64,000 nucleotides of DNA from Paenibacillus nasutitermitis. GTDB lineage: Bacteria > Bacillota > Bacilli > Paenibacillales > Paenibacillaceae. The notes below the pieces were generated by a model. The model did not search any database and was not told the DNA's origin. It worked only from the letters and a program-made list of their open reading frames with translations. The position numbers and the translations under genes are program-made. Every line of letters begins with the position of its first letter. Position 1 is the stretch's first letter. The stretch lies in the NCBI RefSeq assembly GCF_014641075.1, contig NZ_BMHP01000004.1:372001-436000 (forward strand), given 5' to 3'. Below, in pieces: positions 60,242-64,000 of the stretch.

Positions 60242-61540
60242 TTGAAAAAGAAATTGTTAACCCTAAGCTTAGCCGCCATGATAATCTTGGCAGGCTGTAG
60301 CTCCGCGAACGTTAAGAACAACGCGCAGAACAGTAACGCCACCACGCCATCGAACGCAGAAGCAGAAGCTTCCTCAACACCGGATAAACCGAGCAAGCTG
60401 GTGCTATGGATGCCTCCTTTCGGAACTGGAGATACGCTGGATAAAGAATTCTGGACGACAGCAACAGCTTCTTTCGCCAAAGAGAACAATGTGGACCTCC
60501 AGATCGAGATCGTTCCTTGGGAGAAATATGAGGAGAAATACCTCACGGGTATTTCATCCGGCAACGGCCCCGATGTCGGTTATATGTATAACGAAATGAT
60601 CTACGATTATGTCAATATGGGCGCCCTTGAGCCCCTCGACAGGATGATAACGGATGCGGAGCGTGACAATTTCTATTACCTCAATCATGGAGTCATGACG
60701 GGTAAACAGTATGGACTGCCGATTGTCGTAGGCAATGCTCGGGTTCTGTATTACAACAAAGATATTCTGGATGCAAAAGGCGTCCAAGTACCGAAGACCT
60801 GGGAGGAATTCCGCACTGCCGCGAAAACGCTTACTGACGGTGACAAATACGGCTATGTCATGCCATGGGGCGATCAAGCGTCGCGCGCTCTTAATATTGG
60901 GTTCTTCCCTTATCTATGGCAGGCAGGCGGAGAGATTATATCCAGCGATGGGAAATCCGTCGCCTTCAACAGCGAAGCCGGCATTAAAGCGCTCAAATTC
61001 ATTAACGACATGAAGAACGTCGACAAATCCATGCCTGATTCCGTCACTTCCATGAACCACGATGATGCTGACCAATATTTCCTAAGCGGCAAAAGTGCGT
61101 TTATTATGGAAGGTACTTCGTTCGCCAGCCAGATCGAGAAGCAGGGCATCAAATGGGGTTTTATTACAAGCCTGACCGATCAAGCAGCAGGCACCTTTAT
61201 CGCAACGGATATGCTCATCCTTACAAAATCCTCGAAGAACAAGGAATTGGCTTATAAGCTTATGCTGCACATGCTGAAGGGCGATACCATGACGGAGTTT
61301 CACAAGATGGCTTCTTTCCCGCCGATAGCCAAGGATGAAGAGTTCCATGACAACCCGCTCTTCAAATCCCTGTACGAGAATGACAAGTCGGCGTTTAGAA
61401 CACTGCCTGTTGCGAGGATGACCTCCAAGATTTACGACTATTTATTGAAAAATATTCAGTTGGTCATGATTGGCCAATCTACTCCCGAGAAGGCTCTTAA
61501 AGATACGGAAGCTTACGCGAACTCCCTTCTCAATGAATAG
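60242..61540 (+). CDS. Extracellular sugar-binding lipoprotein (UgpB/MalE-like)
   Basis: A 432-residue family-1 type solute-binding protein. The TTG at 60242 follows GAGGTGGG and opens a lipoprotein signal (LKKKLLTLSLAAMIILAGC, lipobox LAGC); the in-frame ATG at 60155 would add 29 polar residues without a signal. The mature domain has YEEKYLTGISSGNGPDVGYM, the hinge NARVLYYNKDILDAKGVQVP with TWEEF, and IMEGTSFASQIEKQGIKWGF, all typical. The size is that of common disaccharide/oligosaccharide binders, smaller than the LplA-type proteins at 15972 and 31897. It starts the operon 60242-63290. Confidence 0.93.
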   Translation: MKKKLLTLSLAAMIILAGCSSANVKNNAQNSNATTPSNAEAEASSTPDKPSKLVLWMPPFGTGDTLDKEFWTTATASFAKENNVDLQIEIVPWEKYEEKYLTGISSGNGPDVGYMYNEMIYDYVNMGALEPLDRMITDAERDNFYYLNHGVMTGKQYGLPIVVGNARVLYYNKDILDAKGVQVPKTWEEFRTAAKTLTDGDKYGYVMPWGDQASRALNIGFFPYLWQAGGEIISSDGKSVAFNSEAGIKALKFINDMKNVDKSMPDSVTSMNHDDADQYFLSGKSAFIMEGTSFASQIEKQGIKWGFITSLTDQAAGTFIATDMLILTKSSKNKELAYKLMLHMLKGDTMTEFHKMASFPPIAKDEEFHDNPLFKSLYENDKSAFRTLPVARMTSKIYDYLLKNIQLVMIGQSTPEKALKDTEAYANSLLNE

Positions 61541-61566
61541 ACACGGAAAGAATAGAGGTTTGATCT

Positions 61567-62463
61567 ATGGAAAAAACATCATGGGGGCTTCAATCCGGAA
61601 GCCGTAATACGGCGTATACGGGATACCTGTTTATCTTGCCGAGCTTCTTGCTCATCTTGACCTTCTATGTCCTGCCAATCCTGATGACGGCATTCTTCAG
61701 CTTTACGGAGTTTAACTTGCTCCAGCCTTACCATTTTGTAGGCATGGCTAATTTTACGAGAATGTTCTCCGATCCTTTCGTGAAGGCATCTATTATGAAC
61801 ACGATCGTCTATACGCTCATCACGGTGCCTGTCCAGACCTTCCTTGCGCTGCTCATTGCCGCCGTTTTCGCTGGACATACGAAGGGCCGATGGAAAAATT
61901 TCGTGAAGAGCTCCACTTTTATTCCCGTCATTTCATCTATGATTATCGTCGGCGTTCTATGGAGAATGATGTTTAACGCTGAAATAGGTTTTATCAACAC
62001 ATTCTTATCCATATTCGGGGTTTCACCCATCAACTGGCTGGGCGGCAAATCCACCTCCCTGATCAGCGTCTGCATCGTCACAATCTGGAAGAACGTCGGT
62101 TACTTCCTCATCATTTATTACGCAGGGCTTATGGATATCCCCAGAAGCCATTACGAGGCTGCGGAAGTCGACGGAGCGAATCGTATTCAGAAATTTTTCT
62201 ATATCACGATACCGAGCCTTCGCAATATTACTTATCTCGTCGTCACCCTGGGTACGATCTGGTCCTTCCAGGTGTTTGACCTCGTATATGTCATGACTGG
62301 CGGAGGCCCAGGCACCTCTACGGTTACCCTTGTGATGACGATATACAACACCGCTTTCAGACAATATAACATGGGATACGCATCCGCCATTTCCTTCCTG
62401 CTCTTTGCTATCGTCATCTTGGTTTCCGTCATCCAGAAGCGTCTGCTTAACGAAAGGGCTTAG
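61567..62463 (+). CDS. Sugar ABC transporter permease (UgpA/MalF-like)
   Basis: A 298-residue six-helix permease, 26 bases after the binding-protein gene. It has YLFILPSFLLILTFYVLPIL at helix 1 and the EAA-type loop YEAAEVDGANRIQKFFYITI near residue 195-215, then QVFDLVYVMTGGGPGTSTVT, which is the family signature. It pairs with the permease at 62478. No ATPase gene is in the operon. Confidence 0.94.
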   Translation: MEKTSWGLQSGSRNTAYTGYLFILPSFLLILTFYVLPILMTAFFSFTEFNLLQPYHFVGMANFTRMFSDPFVKASIMNTIVYTLITVPVQTFLALLIAAVFAGHTKGRWKNFVKSSTFIPVISSMIIVGVLWRMMFNAEIGFINTFLSIFGVSPINWLGGKSTSLISVCIVTIWKNVGYFLIIYYAGLMDIPRSHYEAAEVDGANRIQKFFYITIPSLRNITYLVVTLGTIWSFQVFDLVYVMTGGGPGTSTVTLVMTIYNTAFRQYNMGYASAISFLLFAIVILVSVIQKRLLNERA

Positions 62464-62477
62464 GAGGTGTATCAATT

Positions 62478-63290
62478 ATGACTAATAGGATTTCCGTCAC
62501 ATCCATTAACGCTTTGTTCGCGGGCCTGGTTCTCGTAAGCGTCGCGCCATTCATCTACATGCTGCTCACCTCTTTCCGTCATACCTACGTGCTGGACTTC
62601 TCCTTTGACTTCAAGGAGATGGACTTTCAGAATTATATAACGATCTTCAGAAATTACAGCTTCCTCGACTATTTCTGGAACAGCCTCTTTGTTGTTACGG
62701 CTGCTTGTGTCTTCAATACGATCATCAGCTCGCTCGCGGGATATGCTTTCGCGAAGAAATCATTCCCTGGGAAGGAAGCGATATTCTGGGTGTATATTGC
62801 CACGATGATCGTTCCTGCGCAGGTGACTTTGATTCCGACGTTTATGATCATGAGGGAGCTTCATCTGCTTAACAACTTGATCGCCTTGTTCCTGCCTGTT
62901 ATCAATGCTTTCGGCGTCTTTCTATGCCGGCAATTCATGAAAGACGGAATACCTGACGAATTAATAGAAGCTGCCAAAATCGACGGCTGCAAGGAACTGA
63001 AGATCTTCACCACCATCGTAATTCCGCTTGCGAAGCCGGTGCTTGTATCACTTGCTGTCTTTACTTTTATTACCACATGGAACGATTTCATCTGGCCGCT
63101 TATTATCATCACCGATTCTGCGAAGCAGACGCTAACGCTTGCCCTCTCGACGCTGCAAGGCAGCTATGCGACGAACTACGGCCTTGTCACTGCGGGCGCA
63201 ACGCTGACCTTTCTCCCGCCATTCATATTCTACATGTTCATGCAGAAGCAATTCGTTGAAGGAATCGCATTCAGCGGTATCAAAGGATAG
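62478..63290 (+). CDS. Sugar ABC transporter permease (UgpE/MalG-like)
   Basis: A 270-residue six-helix permease with AGGAGGTG eight bases before the ATG. The EAA-type loop is IEAAKIDGCKELKIFTTIVI, followed by TFITTWNDFIWPLIIITDS, typical of MalG/UgpE proteins. It ends the importer operon; a GC-rich hairpin follows. The regulator gene at 63494 comes next, in the same direction. Confidence 0.94.
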   Translation: MTNRISVTSINALFAGLVLVSVAPFIYMLLTSFRHTYVLDFSFDFKEMDFQNYITIFRNYSFLDYFWNSLFVVTAACVFNTIISSLAGYAFAKKSFPGKEAIFWVYIATMIVPAQVTLIPTFMIMRELHLLNNLIALFLPVINAFGVFLCRQFMKDGIPDELIEAAKIDGCKELKIFTTIVIPLAKPVLVSLAVFTFITTWNDFIWPLIIITDSAKQTLTLALSTLQGSYATNYGLVTAGATLTFLPPFIFYMFMQKQFVEGIAFSGIKG

Positions 63291-63303
63291 CCACCTATAC
63301 GAA

Positions 63304-63335
63304 CGGGGATTAGTTCTGACGCCAATCCCCGCTTC
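63304..63335 (+). terminator. Hairpin after third importer operon
   Basis: CGGGGATT (63304-63311) and AATCCCCG (63324-63331) form a perfect 8-bp stem around a 12-base loop, followed by CTTC rather than a T-run. It is a weak terminator at best. Confidence 0.5.
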
Positions 63336-63383
63336 GGATCATATAGAACCTTTTATCGCCGCGCGAATTGAAAATCTATGGGC

Positions 63384-63406
63384 TTATTATTATTATTATT
63401 ATTATT
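63384..63406. repeat. Trinucleotide repeat (TTA)7
   Basis: Seven uninterrupted TTA units plus TT, in the 200-base gap between the importer and its AraC regulator gene, about 90 bases before that gene's start. Confidence 0.9.
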
Positions 63407-63493
63407 GCGGCAGCAATTAAAAGGTTATAAATACGACATTATATTGCGGAGATTGCATCCCGACTCCGCTAAGTACTTTTTGAGTAAGGAGCC

Positions 63494-64000
63494 ATGATGG
63501 TGGAAATCCCAAAACCCGGCCGCAAATTAAGCGTAGTCTACACGTGGTTTTTTTCGATTCTTTCTGTGCTTGCCGTTATTCTCCTGATTAACCTGGGCTT
63601 TAATACCCTCTCTTTCAACTACCTGGAGAAGGAAACGTTGAACTATTACAAAGGATCAACAAACCTGTTGCAAGCGACCGTGGACATGCGGCTGAGCGAA
63701 GTGGAGAATATCGTAAATCAACTGGGCGTCAATTCCAATCATATCCATCTCATGAATCTTTCGGCTCCGGGCAACACCCACCGCAAATTTGCTTATCCAT
63801 TAACGCGGGAATTACAAACCTACAAGATCGCGAATCCGTTGATCAAGGACGTGTTCATCAGCTATCCTGATTTGGGGTGTATCGTCAGCAGCAGCGGATT
63901 GTTCGATGCGCAGCCCTATTATTATTTGTCCGACTTCAAAGGTAAAATATCGCTGCAGGAATGGACCTCGCTCATATCAGATGCGGGCAACCGGCAGTTT
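63494..64000 (+). CDS. Membrane-anchored AraC-type regulator, N-terminal part (cut by window end)
   Basis: 169 codons are open to the last base. AAGGAG lies just before an ATG-ATG-GTG cluster (63494/63497/63500), so the start is within those codons. A basic N-terminus (PGRKLSVVYTWF) leads into a membrane helix (FFSILSVLAVILLINLGF) and then an extracellular sensor with GSTNLLQATVDMRLSEVENI and LKDVFISYPDLG-like text (LIKDVFISYPDLGCIV). This matches the build of the regulators at 13418 and 27519, so a second helix and a C-terminal AraC domain are expected beyond the window. It follows the importer 60242-63290 and probably controls it. Confidence 0.8.
   Translation, partial: MMVEIPKPGRKLSVVYTWFFSILSVLAVILLINLGFNTLSFNYLEKETLNYYKGSTNLLQATVDMRLSEVENIVNQLGVNSNHIHLMNLSAPGNTHRKFAYPLTRELQTYKIANPLIKDVFISYPDLGCIVSSSGLFDAQPYYYLSDFKGKISLQEWTSLISDAGNRQF

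Noticed and set aside
1..64000. tRNA, rRNA, prophage or replication-origin features
   Set aside because: No clover-leaf, rRNA core sequence, phage structural gene or DnaA-box cluster was recognised by eye; a covariance-model scan would be decisive but was not possible.

Overview
The window looks like chromosomal DNA of a Paenibacillus-type bacterium (Paenibacillaceae, Firmicutes). The support is: strong GGAGG-type ribosome sites, a T-box leader, S-layer-homology (SLH) proteins, large membrane-anchored AraC regulators beside lipoprotein-binding-protein sugar importers that carry no ATPase of their own, and huge secreted glycan-acting proteins with discoidin-like repeats. No rRNA, tRNA or CRISPR array was seen. 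Base composition is mosaic by eye: GC-rich at 1-11 kb and clearly AT-rich at about 12.7-19.5 kb.

Layout. 1-4.1 kb: housekeeping (end of a diacylglycerol kinase, a 23S rRNA m5U methyltransferase, a DUF4317 protein). 4.1-5.35 kb: a pile of IS3 and IS630 fragments. 5.6-11.2 kb: a secreted GH123-type (DUF4091) protein, then a deletion-fused DegT aminotransferase/ceramidase-like pseudogene and its AraC regulator. 11.3-13.2 kb: a graveyard in which fragments of a binding protein, an SLH protein, IS1182, IS21 and an XRE regulator abut. 13.4-19.5 kb: AT-rich sugar importer with its AraC sensor-regulator and a cre-like site. 19.6-20.2 kb: SLH scrap and the 3' end of a group II intron. 20.2-24.2 kb: small acidic protein and a TetR/FAD oxidoreductase/EamA exporter/azoreductase operon. 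24.5-26.9 kb: PyrE-like and SDR remnants and an SLH surface protein.

27.5-43.1 kb is the most interesting block: an AraC sensor-regulator, two permeases, a binding lipoprotein, a Gfo/Idh/MocA dehydrogenase, a 1442-residue secreted protein (LamG, three near-identical repeats, two more repeats, beta-propeller, jelly roll), a xylose-isomerase-like TIM barrel protein and three more Gfo/Idh/MocA dehydrogenases. It reads as one uptake and oxidation pathway for an unidentified glycan, with no familiar hydrolase for the intracellular step.

43.4-50.3 kb: small stress or detoxification units (SRPBCC-ArsR, DUF998, VOC, SDR-TetR, MarR-MFS exporter), several with palindromic operators on the promoter. 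50.3-51.5 kb: a T-box leader, with leucine CTC as best specifier candidate, in front of a SAM-dependent methyltransferase. 51.6-55.0 kb: a two-component system with an ABC permease that lacks an ATPase. 55.2-58.8 kb: WYL regulator with an NmrA-like oxidoreductase, then a DrrA-type exporter. 59.1-64 kb: LacA-like acetyltransferase and a third sugar importer followed by its truncated AraC sensor-regulator. All function calls are from reading sequence and motifs; no database search was run.
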